Positions 1 through 13,754 of a stretch of DNA of 64,000 nt are shown one piece after another. The notes under the pieces are model-generated. The model saw nothing but the letters and a program-made list of their open reading frames with translations. It ran no database searches and had not been told where the DNA came from. Source of the stretch: a bacterium. Lineage in GTDB: Bacteria > Zhuqueibacterota > Zhuqueibacteria > Oleimicrobiales > Geothermoviventaceae. The stretch is from positions 43,573-107,572 of the forward strand of contig JAPWUV010000012.1 in NCBI GenBank assembly GCA_028275345.1, given 5' to 3'. Numbering within the stretch: the first letter of the stretch is position 1; each line of letters begins with the position of its first letter. The translations under genes were made by a program, and so were the position numbers.

Positions 1-2249
1 CCCTCCCCTTCCAGCTGGAAACGGACGAGATTGTCCGCCGTGGGAACCAAGTTCCCCTCGGCATCCTCGATGCGGACTGTGACGAAAGCCAAGTCCTTGC
101 CGTCGGCCCGGAGACGGGTCCGATCCGGATCGAGGACCACCCGTGCCGGCGGTCCCGCGGTGCGAATCTCCCGCGTGAGGACGACCTTGCCCTGGCACCT
201 GCCCACTGCTTTGAGCGTGCCAGGCGTGTAGGGCAGACGCCACATGAGGTGCAAACGATCCTCGGTCTTCCTCTGCACCCCCTGGGAAACGCCGTTCAGA
301 AAGAGCTCCACCTCCTCGCAATTCGTGTATGCCCAGACATCGATCGTGTCGCCGGGCTGCCAATTCCAGTGGGGGAAAACGTGCAGCACGGGTTCTTTCG
401 TCCACTCCGCCTGGTAGAAGTAGTAGGCGTCCTTCGGGAAGCCGGCCAGGTCGATGATCCCGAAGTAGCTACTCCGAGCGGGCCACCAGTACGGCGTCGG
501 TTCCCCGAGATAATCGAAGCCCGACCAGATGAACATTCCCGATAGAAACGGGTGCTTGCGAATCACCTTCCACGTGGCCTCGTGGCCCGCTCCCCAAGGG
601 GCATGGCAATTGTCGTAGGACGAGCAGGTGTAATCGGGGTTGCCGTAGGGCTTCGGCTTTTCGCCGCGGGTAGGCCAAACGCGGATCGAGTCGGAGGGCA
701 TGTCGTAATGACCCCGCGTGGCCAGAGCCGAGTTGGTCTCGGAGGCGATGAACTTCTGTCCCGGGAAGGTCTGCGGGAAGGACTCCCAGAGGAAGACGTG
801 ATAGTTGAACCCGATCAGATCCAGTGCTCCCGACCGGATGATGAAGTTGTGCGGCCTCGGGTCATTGCAGCCCGAGGTGATCGGCCGGGTTGGGTCGAGC
901 CGCCGCACGATGGCCGCCAGCTCCCGCGCGAGGTCAATCCCGGTGGAGTCCCATTGTTCCACAATCTCATTCCCGACGCTCCAGATAATGACGCTGGGGT
1001 GATTACGATCGCGCAGCACCATGTCCTCCAGGTCGCGGCGGTGCCACTCGTCCCACCAAAGCGAGTAGCCGTAGGGCGTGTAAGGGGTCTTCGGCTTTTT
1101 CCACATGTCGAAGGCTTCGTCCATCACCAGGAAGCCCATGCGATCGCAAAGGTCCAAGAGCTCCGGCGCCGGCGGGTTGTGTGCGGTGCGGATGGCATTG
1201 GCCCCCATCCTCTTGAGGATCTCCAGCTGTCGTTCAATGGCCCGGGTATTCACCGCCGCGCCGAGGCAGCCCAGGTCGTGATGATTGCACACGCCCAGGA
1301 TCTTCATCGGCTTCCCATTCAGGAAGAATCCCTTCTCGCTGTCGAAGTAGAAGGTCCGTATTCCGAACGGCGTCTGGTAATCGTCCCACACTCGGCCATT
1401 GGAAATCACCCACGACACCGCCGTGTACAGAGCGGGATGATCCACAGACCAAAGCTCTGGTCTCGGCACTCGTATATCCTGGACGAACTCGCGTACGCTA
1501 TCTTGCCCGACCACGGCCCGAGCGGTCGCTTTCCCAGCGGGCTTTCCGCGGGGATCCCGAATCTCGGTCTGGAGGATCACTGTCCTCTCCTTGCCCGAGC
1601 GATTGCGGACTTGCGTTCGGATGACGACCACGGCTTCCTCCTCTCGAACCTCGGGCGTCGTGATGTACGTGCCCCAGTGCTCCACGAAAATGGGATCCGT
1701 GACGACGAGCCATACATTCCGGTAGATTCCCGATCCCGTGTACCAACGGGAATCCGGTTGTAGCGAGTTATCGACGCGCACGGCGATGACGTTCTCCTCA
1801 TCGCCGAATCTCAAGTGAGGCGTGAGCTCATAGCGGAAGGAGCTGTACCCGTAGGGTCGAATCCCGAGATAGTGCCCATTGATCCACACCTCGCTGTTGC
1901 GGTAGACGCCATCAAAGTCGATGAACACCCGCTTGCCCCGCCACGCCTTCGGCAGCCGAAAGGTCTTCCGGTACCAGCCGATCCCCCCGGGCAAAGCGCC
2001 GCCCGCCGGTGTGGCAGGATGATCCGGGCTGAACTCGCCCTCGATGCTCCAGTCGTGGGGGAGGCGCAGAACCCTCCAGTCGCGGTCATTGTACTCGGGA
2101 TTCGAGGCTTCCTTCACGTCGCCGAGGTGGAATCGCCAGTTCTTCCCGAAATCCTCCCGGATCCGGACCCGCGTCTCGCGACCGAGGCCGGAATGGGCAA
2201 ACACGCCCATCAGCAAGACACCGCAAAGGCACCGCACCAGCCACCGCAT
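1..2249 (-). CDS. Exported glycoside hydrolase family 2 (beta-galactosidase-like), cut by window edge
   Basis: GH2 retaining exo-glycosidase; about 749 codons are visible and the C-terminus lies outside the window. Residues 1-23 form a signal peptide. A jelly-roll sugar-binding domain (about 30-190) and an Ig-like domain precede a TIM barrel with the predicted acid/base Glu428 in WSVGNE and the nucleophile Glu504 in ASET. After the barrel come a DUF4982-like domain and a further beta-sandwich, as in Bacteroides-type GH2 enzymes. The ATG follows GGAGGAGG by 6 nt. The family is clear; beta-galactosidase is the commonest activity for this architecture, but glucuronidase or another beta-glycosidase cannot be excluded from sequence alone. 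Confidence 0.9.
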   Translation of the reverse strand, partial: MRWLVRCLCGVLLMGVFAHSGLGRETRVRIREDFGKNWRFHLGDVKEASNPEYNDRDWRVLRLPHDWSIEGEFSPDHPATPAGGALPGGIGWYRKTFRLPKAWRGKRVFIDFDGVYRNSEVWINGHYLGIRPYGYSSFRYELTPHLRFGDEENVIAVRVDNSLQPDSRWYTGSGIYRNVWLVVTDPIFVEHWGTYITTPEVREEEAVVVIRTQVRNRSGKERTVILQTEIRDPRGKPAGKATARAVVGQDSVREFVQDIRVPRPELWSVDHPALYTAVSWVISNGRVWDDYQTPFGIRTFYFDSEKGFFLNGKPMKILGVCNHHDLGCLGAAVNTRAIERQLEILKRMGANAIRTAHNPPAPELLDLCDRMGFLVMDEAFDMWKKPKTPYTPYGYSLWWDEWHRRDLEDMVLRDRNHPSVIIWSVGNEIVEQWDSTGIDLARELAAIVRRLDPTRPITSGCNDPRPHNFIIRSGALDLIGFNYHVFLWESFPQTFPGQKFIASETNSALATRGHYDMPSDSIRVWPTRGEKPKPYGNPDYTCSSYDNCHAPWGAGHEATWKVIRKHPFLSGMFIWSGFDYLGEPTPYWWPARSSYFGIIDLAGFPKDAYYFYQAEWTKEPVLHVFPHWNWQPGDTIDVWAYTNCEEVELFLNGVSQGVQRKTEDRLHLMWRLPYTPGTLKAVGRCQGKVVLTREIRTAGPPARVVLDPDRTRLRADGKDLAFVTVRIEDAEGNLVPTADNLVRFQLEGE

Positions 2250-2354
2250 CGCGTTCCTCCTCCGCTGTTTGTCCCAGACAATCACAGTACAAGATCGAGA
2301 AAACTCGACGCCGATTCCCCCTTGGGTCGGGACCCGCGTACCCGGTCGAAGAAC

Positions 2355-2383
2355 AAAATACTGGCATCGCGACGAGCGTTCAA
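2355..2383 (-). promoter_or_regulatory. Candidate sigma-70 promoter for the GH2 gene
   Basis: On the minus strand TTGAAC and TATTTT are separated by exactly 17 bp. They lie about 105 bp upstream of the GH2 start codon, leaving a leader of about 100 nt. Each hexamer matches consensus at 4 of 6 positions. Found by eye only. Confidence 0.4.
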
Positions 2384-2424
2384 GGGGAAATTGGAGGGAT
2401 CTCGAAGGCGGTGAGAATCCCTCT

Positions 2425-3123
2425 TCAAAGAATGTATCTCACCCCCACCAGCGCGGCGTGACTCAAGTTCCGAAGCTCGATGACCGGGAAATCCACTCCC
2501 CGAAACTGCGGGATGTACACGGGATCCGTGTCGAGAGAAAGGTCTACGAAACCCATACTGTAACGGTACTTCGCACTGATCACAAATCGGCCCAAGTGAA
2601 CCTCCAACCCCGTGCCGGAGATGAAACCGAAGTCAGTTTTCTCGACCTGGCTGAGGGGATGGGAAGCTGTCCCGCTTTGCTGGTTGCGAAAGGTATAGCG
2701 GTTCGCCAGCTCGAGAGCCAAGTATCCCCCGCCGTAACTGAAAAGCTTGAACCGCTCTCCGTCGATCCAGTAGGTGCGGAGCAGGAGGGGAAATTCGAGA
2801 TACCGGAACTTGTAGATCAGCTCCATTTCTCCGAAGGGAAAGCCGGCCGCTTCCACGGTATGCAGAGCCCCCTTTTCAGCGTAGGACAAGCCGGTCTCCC
2901 CAGAGAGCCAGCGGCTCCAGCGCCACACTCCGCCCACTTCAACAAGGAGCCCTTCCCGCCAAGACGGCTCGACCCTTGTGCCGGGTGGTTTCTCGTGCGG
3001 ACTCCAATGACTGGCCCAAATGGGTCCGGCCATGCATTCCAGAGAAAAGCGCTCGCTGGCCTGCGCCGCCCCCGTACCGAAAAGCAGGCCCAATGACATC
3101 ACAAGACCCACCACACGTACCAC
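2425..3123 (-). CDS. Outer-membrane beta-barrel protein (porin-like, OMP_b-brl type)
   Basis: A 232-residue protein with a signal peptide (about 1-22, cleavage after AQA) followed by alternating amphipathic strands rich in Tyr, Phe and Gly, such as LKLFSYGGGYLAL-like segments. It ends in RYIL, a hydrophobic barrel-closing end. This is the pattern of small 8-10-strand barrels (PF13568-like). The start is a GTG preceded by AGAGGTG. It lies upstream of the GH2 gene on the same strand, separated by 175 bp that hold a promoter, so it is probably a separate unit. No specific function can be assigned. Confidence 0.7.
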   Translation of the reverse strand: MVRVVGLVMSLGLLFGTGAAQASERFSLECMAGPIWASHWSPHEKPPGTRVEPSWREGLLVEVGGVWRWSRWLSGETGLSYAEKGALHTVEAAGFPFGEMELIYKFRYLEFPLLLRTYWIDGERFKLFSYGGGYLALELANRYTFRNQQSGTASHPLSQVEKTDFGFISGTGLEVHLGRFVISAKYRYSMGFVDLSLDTDPVYIPQFRGVDFPVIELRNLSHAALVGVRYIL

Positions 3124-3435
3124 GACGCACCTCTCTTTCCTTTCGACTCAATTCGATCCTCAATCCCCGCGGCGTGCTTCCTTCCTCTCGCAAGATGCCC
3201 GAGACCGGAACTCCGCTCCGTGCCCAAGTCGCCCAATCTCTCGCTGTTCAATGGAGAGCTCTCGCCAGCGCATTCGATGCTCAGCCCGATCTGCTCGCCA
3301 GCAACCTGAAAGCGGGCGAAAACCCGATCCGGCACTGCCCTGCGATCCAGCTCCGGCGTCTCCCCATCCCACGTAGGCTGGTTTCCTAGCCCCTCGCCCG
3401 GATCGGCTACAAATCCCGGGATCTCCACCCGACCA
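3124..3435. other. Intergenic stretch, no gene supported
   Basis: About 310 bp between the barrel gene and the DUF523-DUF1722 gene. Open frames here overlap the barrel gene and have no recognisable domain. No clear promoter, hairpin or repeat was seen. Confidence 0.5.
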
Positions 3436-4434
3436 TCACCGCCGCGACAGGGGAGACCTCCTGCGGGGGCATTCGCCTTTCTCCCTTGTACCGTGAACCT
3501 GGAGCTCTCTCAGAGCCTCGGGGTAGGGTGCGAAAAACGCTTGCCCCGCCATCCTGGCCTCTCCAAAGCGAAAGGCCCATCCCCGGAAAAGGGACAATGG
3601 CGCGCTCACAGGGAGCTGGCCCTCGCGGAAAAGCGCAATCATGCTCAAGAAGAGTTCCTGCTCCGCCTTTTCAAGGCTCCGCGAGAAGTAGCAGAATGCC
3701 TGCGTCAGCGCGTTCGCGACGCTGCGGAGCCTCGGAGGCCGAGCCAGCGCAGCGAGCACGAGCGCTTCGTACTCCGCCAGCCACTCCGCTCCGCCGGAGG
3801 GATCCATTCGGGCTACTACGCGCTCCATGCGCCGGAAAACCCGCTGGTTGTAAGCCACAAACAACAGCTTATGCCGGGTGTGGAAATCCAGCAACGCACG
3901 GGCTTGGCCGGCAGCCTTCACCTCCGAGAATCTCGCCAGACAAAAGATGCGCGTCAAGAAATGCTCTCGGCGCCGGGGGTCGGCGAGTCGCATCTCATCT
4001 TCGGCGGGCAGCTGGCGGAAGCGCTCCAACACCGAGGCCCCAAACAGCCCCGGCCCCCTGCCCAACGGGACTTCGGAGTCCGGGCGGAGATAATGCTTCG
4101 CGTCCCTCAGCGCACAGGAAGGGGAACGGCTCTTGAGCAAGAAGCCGTGGATCTCGGGAAGGCTGCGGAGGAACTCATTGGCCCAGTCCCTCATCCGCAC
4201 CGTGAGATCGAGGCCGCTGCTCGGCTGGAAGAGTCGCAACCCGCTCCGGGTTCGGAGGACGCGAATCGGATCGCGCGGCACACCCAGTCCTATTGCCACC
4301 TCGGGACAAATCGGGATGAATTCCACAAATGGCTTCAGGCGCTCGACCAGGTCGCAGGCGACTATCGCCCCGTCGTACCGGCAATTCGCAAAGCCCAGGC
4401 ACCGGCTCACGACAACTCGCGGCCGCGCTTCCAA
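3436..4434 (-). CDS. DUF523-DUF1722 (YbgA-like) fusion protein
   Basis: The N-terminal DUF523 domain (about 5-140) carries Cys12 and Cys18 in VSRCLGFANCRYDG and the FIPICPEVAIGLG motif. The C-terminal DUF1722/YbgA domain (about 190-310) is helical and includes YNQRVFRRMERV. The frame is open further upstream, but a TTG at 4434 preceded by GAAGGGG gives the usual family start and a 332-residue protein, and avoids overlap with the upstream TspO gene (20-bp gap). The fusion is well known, often near photolyase genes, but its biochemical role is not established. It probably forms an operon with tspO. Confidence 0.85.
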   Translation of the reverse strand: MEARPRVVVSRCLGFANCRYDGAIVACDLVERLKPFVEFIPICPEVAIGLGVPRDPIRVLRTRSGLRLFQPSSGLDLTVRMRDWANEFLRSLPEIHGFLLKSRSPSCALRDAKHYLRPDSEVPLGRGPGLFGASVLERFRQLPAEDEMRLADPRRREHFLTRIFCLARFSEVKAAGQARALLDFHTRHKLLFVAYNQRVFRRMERVVARMDPSGGAEWLAEYEALVLAALARPPRLRSVANALTQAFCYFSRSLEKAEQELFLSMIALFREGQLPVSAPLSLFRGWAFRFGEARMAGQAFFAPYPEALRELQVHGTREKGECPRRRSPLSRR

Positions 4435-4454
4435 GGGAACCCCTTCGAGCAACG

Positions 4455-4928
4455 CTATCGGTTGAGCCAAAAGATGGCCGCGTTCAGCACTGCCGCGAAG
4501 CTCACCCAAAGCAGGTAGGGGACCAGCAGCCAACCCGCAACCCGCTCAATCCGCGCGAAGGCGATCACTGCGGCCAGCAAGACGACCCAAAGGGCGACGA
4601 TCCCAATCAATCCCAGAAGCGGCGACTGGAGCCGGAAAAACAAGAGAGACCAAAGTGCATTCAATAGTAGCTGGGCGACGAAGAGACCCAGCGCGGCGTT
4701 CCAGCCTACCTTTTGCCACACGAGGGCGGCTGCCACTCCCATCAGCACGTACAGCCCGGTCCAGACGGGGCCGAACAGCCATCCCGGCGGGGTGAAGGCC
4801 GGTTTCGCCAGACTGGGATACCACGATTTCACCCCGGCGCTCGTCCAGAGCGAGCCCAATCCACCCACAGCCAAGCACACAGCGACACAGACGAGAAGCT
4901 TGAATACCAGCGTCTTTGCGATGCCCAC
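4455..4928 (-). CDS. tspO: TspO/MBR family membrane protein
   Basis: Five transmembrane helices in 157 residues, the standard family length, with the hallmarks WYPSLAKPAFTPPGW, FGPVWTGLY and ALWSLLFF. TspO proteins bind porphyrins and related ligands and are linked to tetrapyrrole or oxidative-stress responses. A GTG at 4928 preceded by GGGAGGAAAG is preferred to in-frame starts further upstream, because it removes an atypical 32-residue N-terminal extension. It lies directly upstream of the DUF523-DUF1722 gene. Confidence 0.88.
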   Translation of the reverse strand: MGIAKTLVFKLLVCVAVCLAVGGLGSLWTSAGVKSWYPSLAKPAFTPPGWLFGPVWTGLYVLMGVAAALVWQKVGWNAALGLFVAQLLLNALWSLLFFRLQSPLLGLIGIVALWVVLLAAVIAFARIERVAGWLLVPYLLWVSFAAVLNAAIFWLNR

Positions 4929-5248
4929 TTCTTTCCTCCCGTGTTTTTCGTTCCCAGCGGCGAAAAACGGAATCATCGCACGGGCTACCAATTTCGGCAA
5001 CCGGCGCCAAAGCCCGATGACCACCTCTTGCCACGACCGACGTTCACCGCACGCCTAACCTGCTCTCCCATTCGCCCGCTGCCCTGAAAAGCACATACCC
5101 CGAGGTAGCCCTCGCGCTTCGGGCCCGGCTTCCCCGAGAGTTGCTCGACTTGCCGCTTCCGCCCGGCCGAGCAGCTTCCTTCGGGAGAAGGGCAGCAGGG
5201 AACGCCTCAATCCTCGCCACGGCACATGCGCGGCGCCCAGCCCCGTGC
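4929..5248. other. Intergenic stretch, no gene supported
   Basis: About 320 bp between the lipoprotein gene and tspO. It should contain the tspO promoter, but no convincing -35/-10 pair or hairpin was recognised. Confidence 0.4.
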
Positions 5249-5704
5249 CTACGGCATGACAATGAGCTGGATGTCGAACGTCACCCGCCCCGAAGTTGGG
5301 ACAGTAGCGTTGGGAGCCGAAGGGATCCCGGCTTGCACTCCATAGAACCCGACGAAATCCCCGCTCCGCGGCGTCGTGAGAGGTGAGCTCACCACCCAGA
5401 CGACGGCGTAGAGGTAGTACGTGCCAGCCGGAACCTCCGTGATCTGGTACGAAATGCGCGTTCCGCTTCCGCAGGTGCCGGTGATGACCTTCACAAATCC
5501 GTTCGCACTGTTGGTATCGTCGTCTATGACCACGGCGAAAGTCTTGCCGGGGGCCTCCGCCGGAAGCTGAAGCGTGCCCGCAACCGTGGCTCCCTCCGTC
5601 TTTTCCTTCTTTCCCGGCGAGGTGGGAGACTCCTTGCTGCAAGATAAGGCCCAACAGCACCCGAGCGCCGCCACTGCCAGGACGATTGCCCTTCGTGCTC
5701 TCAT
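5249..5704 (-). CDS. Small lipoprotein with beta-sandwich-like domain
   Basis: A 151-residue protein. Its signal peptide ends in the lipobox ALSC, making Cys22 the lipidated residue. A short Ser/Pro/Lys linker leads to a beta-rich region with alternating Thr/Val strands and Tyr-rich segments (TYYLYAVVWV), resembling a carboxypeptidase-regulatory or transthyretin-like fold. The ATG at 5704 sits 3 nt after GAGGAGGG; a longer in-frame start would bury the signal peptide. It has no clear operon partner. Anchoring to the membrane is predicted; ligand and role are unknown. Confidence 0.7.
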   Translation of the reverse strand: MRARRAIVLAVAALGCCWALSCSKESPTSPGKKEKTEGATVAGTLQLPAEAPGKTFAVVIDDDTNSANGFVKVITGTCGSGTRISYQITEVPAGTYYLYAVVWVVSSPLTTPRSGDFVGFYGVQAGIPSAPNATVPTSGRVTFDIQLIVMP

Positions 5705-6441
5705 CTGCCCTCCTCGACATGGTTCATGGGCTTTCCGCGTTCTTGAAGGTCGAAGTCCTGCCCGCTTCGTACCGAGCGCCCTAACCGGCGTGCCAGTCGA
5801 GCTCGGGCGCATCTCGGTCCCTCAGAAAGTCCGTGTCCGCGCCTTGCCTCTACCGGCGGTCTACATCTCCCAGATCAACCGGGCTGAACCGCATGAGCCG
5901 CTACGATCCGCCCAATTCCCTCGAATCTGAGACCAGAAAACACAGGGAACGACTTCGTTCTTCCCGCGAACTCTTGCCGCCTGCCATGGCGTAACCTCCC
6001 CCGAATCTAACACAAAGGCACTCGCCGACATCGGCCTCTCGGGGTCATTACCTGACCGCCAGGATTCAGTGGTGGCCGGGCGTGATCGGCAAGGACGGTT
6101 GCCCCCTGAGGCAATTTCCCAATCTCGCGGCCGACCGAAATCGCAGGCCGGAAGGGAGAAGAGAAGATTGGCGACCCCTCACGCAGGGGACGTCCATCTC
6201 GGCGGTCCGGAACGCAAGTGAGGCTCCTTGGGCACTCGCCGTGGGGCTCCATCCCCCTCAGGAAGGCTTCCCCCTCTCCAGCTTTTCCGAGCTCGAAGAG
6301 CTGGTCCTTCCCCGGCTCCCGCAAAGGCTTATATCCCTCCTTCCTCCCCCGAACTTGCCTTTGTTCCTCCCCGCGACCCGTGGGATCAGCCTCCGTCCGC
6401 GAGAGGAGGCTCGCCCAGATGGGCTTGGAGGCCTCGACGGA
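5705..6441. other. Long intergenic region, no gene supported
   Basis: About 740 bp separate the DUF362 gene from the lipoprotein gene. Frames of about 100 codons exist on both strands but show no domain, no ribosome site and a composition typical of chance GC-rich frames. A short ncRNA cannot be excluded; no known RNA signature was recognised. Confidence 0.5.
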
Positions 6442-7467
6442 TCAAGCGAGCACGACCTTGGCGAGCTGGATCTTGTCCAGACGCCACTCGCCGAGCCCCA
6501 GTTTTCCGGCCAATTCGATGTGGACCGCGTCCGGCGCCACAGAATCCAGCTTCTCTGCGGCGCGCAGGCGGTCAATGGTATCCAGTACAAGCCGGTCGAC
6601 CGCTACGGGATCCGTGCTGACCCAAATGGCGTTCAGGGGACGCATGTACTCCAGAGTCCAGCGCGGACCCTGTTCGATCACCACCCAGAGGGCATCTACG
6701 ACGATGAGGCGCGTCTTTTCCCGCACGGGGGGAAGCGCATTGATCTCCGGGATCCCCGGCTGGGAACAGTTGTTACCGTGAAAATCGCTCGGGTTCTGGA
6801 TGGAGCCGTAGTGGTTTTTGAGCGCACCCGTTACTCCGCTCATCCTGTGGGTCTTCACCAGGGGCATGTTGATCAATGCCGTGATCTGCTCCGTCAAGAT
6901 CCGGCTGAAGCGGGTTTTCCGGTCGCCCACCGGGAATTCCTGAGAATCGTATCCCAAGGTATCCTGCGTGCCGTAGCAGCGCAGGCCCTCACCGTCCACA
7001 TTGATCGTGTAGCCGGCACTCCGCAAATCCCCATTGTGCCGATCCCAAACGACGACGCGTTCGGGTTTGCCAACGATCTTCGTCAGCCTGCTCGCCAAAA
7101 CCTCGGCCGTCGCCGCAAAGTGCGAGGTGTAGGTGGTCCCTGCCACGCCGCGAAGACCGAGGGTATTCACCTTCAGACCGACAACGTCATCCGGCGAGAC
7201 GAAGCGGGAGAGGGCTGCGATCGGGTCTTTCTCCTCGGTCAATTCACAGAGAGCCCTGTCGAGCATTGCTCCGAGGATCTCCCGATTGACCGCCCCACTC
7301 TCGTCCATGACCCCCTTGTGCTGCACCCACACGACCTTTCCCTTGCCCGCCGCTGAGGCTCTGCCAGCCAAGGCCCCGATGGACAACCGGCCCGCCAGCG
7401 ACGAACCCAACCCAGCCGCAGCGGAAACTTTCAGAAAGTCGCGACGTGACCAGGTCGTCTCTCCCAT
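6442..7467 (-). CDS. Tat-exported DUF362 domain protein
   Basis: The 341-residue protein starts with a twin-arginine signal (SRRDFLK at residues 7-13, then a hydrophobic stretch ending near ASAA). The remainder matches DUF362 proteins, including VGLKVNTLG, VVWDRH, LINMPLVKTHRMSGVTGALKN and VSTDPVAVDRL. DUF362 proteins are often found with iron-sulfur or redox systems, but no ferredoxin-type Cys cluster is present here. The ATG at 7467 follows GGAGGGG; an earlier in-frame ATG would hide the Tat signal. The enzyme activity of the family is not established, and the neighbours give no further hint. Confidence 0.85.
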   Translation of the reverse strand: MGETTWSRRDFLKVSAAAGLGSSLAGRLSIGALAGRASAAGKGKVVWVQHKGVMDESGAVNREILGAMLDRALCELTEEKDPIAALSRFVSPDDVVGLKVNTLGLRGVAGTTYTSHFAATAEVLASRLTKIVGKPERVVVWDRHNGDLRSAGYTINVDGEGLRCYGTQDTLGYDSQEFPVGDRKTRFSRILTEQITALINMPLVKTHRMSGVTGALKNHYGSIQNPSDFHGNNCSQPGIPEINALPPVREKTRLIVVDALWVVIEQGPRWTLEYMRPLNAIWVSTDPVAVDRLVLDTIDRLRAAEKLDSVAPDAVHIELAGKLGLGEWRLDKIQLAKVVLA

Positions 7468-7841
7468 GCTCCCCTCCGAAGCGCGCTCATCCGTCCCCGA
7501 AAACTCACTCCCGCGTAAAGTCAACTGCCAAAGCTTACGTGATGGGGCGCAGCGCCCAAAGTCATTTTTTGTCACCTACCGGGAGCAAACTCGGACCGAG
7601 CCGCGCGAGCTTTTACGGTCCAAGGGCAACTCCCGCGCTTCTTCGCCCGCTTGCACCCATGTCCGAACCGGGATCCGGGCCTTTCCCATCCGTCCGGAGC
7701 CCCGGCACGTTACCCGATCCCTCGCATGCCTGCGAAAGACGGGGAAGGCTCTGTTGAGAACCGGCCGATTTCGTTCGGCGGACGCAGCCTCGGCGCCGCC
7801 GCGCCGTCTCGCTCCGCGGAGGAGTCCGTCGCTGCCGCTGG
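7468..7841. other. Intergenic stretch with a small hairpin
   Basis: About 370 bp between the LacZ-type GH2 gene and the DUF362 gene. At 7545-7570 a GGGCG-CAG-CGCCC hairpin is followed by T6 on the plus strand. No plus-strand gene precedes it, so its meaning is unclear. No gene is supported. Confidence 0.4.
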
Positions 7842-12549
<4,708 letters not shown>

Positions 12550-12911
12550 ACGGACCTTAGGGCAAATGCCCAACTGGCGCGACCCGGTGGGGCGGAATTC
12601 GCCATCCACCACCTCAACCTCCGGGATGCGGGAGTTCAAGTTCAAGCCCACCCACGGGTCCACCGCGACGCTTCCCGACGGGCAGGCGGCGGAGAAGAGA
12701 TCCGCAGCGGGTATACCCCGCCGCGACGGCGAACGCGGGCCTTGGACGCCATGCTCCGCTCCAAGGCCAAAGGGCCCGGGTGCGTGATTCCCGCTCTTCG
12801 GGCGAGAAATTAGGCCGTACCAGCCGTTCGCGCAAGGGGAATGTGTCCGGCACTCGAATCAGACGCTCTTCGGCGAGTCACGGGAAAACCAGCGGCGAAG
12901 GCAGGGCTCCG
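12550..12911. other. Intergenic region with perfect inverted repeat
   Basis: About 360 bp between the GcvH-like gene and the GH29 gene. No gene is supported. It contains the 9-bp inverted repeat listed separately and probably the promoter of the GH29-GH2 unit, although no clear -35/-10 pair was recognised. Confidence 0.4.
12738..12768. repeat. Inverted repeat, possible terminator or operator
   Basis: GGCCTTGGA and TCCAAGGCC form a perfect 9-bp stem around a 13-nt loop. It lies about 145 bp beyond the end of the redox operon and about 190 bp upstream of the GH29 start. No T-tract follows on either strand. It could be a Rho-independent-like hairpin, an mRNA-stabilising element or a regulator site. 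Confidence 0.4.
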
Positions 12912-13736
12912 TCATTCCTCGGGCCAGAGGACGGAGCGCAGGATCTGCACGTACCGCCGGACCCCCAGCGCTTCGGCCGCACTGTCCACCACCCGACCTC
13001 CGTCCTGGGACATGCGGCCGATCTGCGGAGCCTGATCTAGCTCGGCCACGATGGCCCGACACAGTCGGAGCGCCGTCTCGGAGAGCCGCGGGCACACGGC
13101 TTCGCCGTACTCCAGCTCCCGAACCTCGGTGGGCAGATCCTCCGGCTCCACTTCCGCTACCCAGCCTTCCTCGTAGGAGTCCCCTCGTACCAGCGCTGGA
13201 TTGGCGAGGACCTCCGGGTTCGTCCGAACGACCCGGGACGAGAGGGGCGAGCGCACCGGGACCATTTCCCCCGCGACAATGAGCCATGCAAGGGGCTGGC
13301 CCGTCTTCACCCGGTGGCCTGCCTCGGCGGGCACGACCACGTCGATTTGCGGCAGAGCGGAGGCCAGCAAGTCATCGATCCCAACACGGCAGAGGTTCAT
13401 CCCGTGGACTCGCAGCCACGTGTGGTGTGGGCCATAGTAAAGCGTCCTTCTCACCCGGAGTCGCGCGAAGGGGTCCAGTAGGCGGAGCTTCGCTTCGTCA
13501 TCGCCACAAAGGCGCCGCAGTTCGCGGGAAAGGTCCACGCAGACTCGAAGCTTCTCCCCCGATCTGAGGCCAAGGCTCTCCGCACGGCTCGCCTGACGCA
13601 CGGCCTGGAAAAGGGGACAGTTCTCACAGTCGTAGTCCCGGTCACAAAGCCGATAGGTTAGCACGCCGGCCGTCATCAGGACGCACTTGGCTTCCTCCGG
13701 CGGGAAAAGACTTGTGCCTTCGCGCTCCAAGGTCAT
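12912..13736 (-). CDS. GcvH-like protein with N-terminal four-Cys motif, no lipoyl lysine
   Basis: The 274-residue protein starts with a cysteine cluster (Cys18, Cys31, Cys37, Cys40 in CVLMTAGVLTYRLCDRDYDC and ENCP), which could bind metal or an Fe-S cluster. A GcvH-type barrel follows (about 100-215), recognisable by HHTWLRVHG, VGIDDLLA and the GDSYEEGWVAEVEPEDL tail. Aligned without gaps to GcvH, the position of the lipoylated lysine is Gly. A C-terminal segment containing SQDGGRVVD is shared with the two other GcvH-like proteins upstream. It is the last gene of the redox operon, 18 bp after the hybB-like gene. A glycine-cleavage role is unlikely; electron transfer or scaffolding is inferred from context. 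Confidence 0.8.
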   Translation of the reverse strand: MTLEREGTSLFPPEEAKCVLMTAGVLTYRLCDRDYDCENCPLFQAVRQASRAESLGLRSGEKLRVCVDLSRELRRLCGDDEAKLRLLDPFARLRVRRTLYYGPHHTWLRVHGMNLCRVGIDDLLASALPQIDVVVPAEAGHRVKTGQPLAWLIVAGEMVPVRSPLSSRVVRTNPEVLANPALVRGDSYEEGWVAEVEPEDLPTEVRELEYGEAVCPRLSETALRLCRAIVAELDQAPQIGRMSQDGGRVVDSAAEALGVRRYVQILRSVLWPEE

Positions 13737-13754
13737 GAGTACCTCTTGCTGCGA

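Noticed and set aside
552..1763. A 403-codon open frame on the plus strand
   Set aside because: It is antisense to the GH2 gene, which has intact catalytic motifs; the plus-strand translation has no domain and biased composition.
6007..6324. A 105-codon frame on the minus strand in the intergenic region
   Set aside because: No ribosome site, domain or operon context; composition typical of chance GC-rich frames.
7545..7570. Rho-independent terminator (hairpin plus T6) on the plus strand
   Set aside because: The stem is only 5 bp, the T-tract starts 7 nt later, and no plus-strand gene precedes it.
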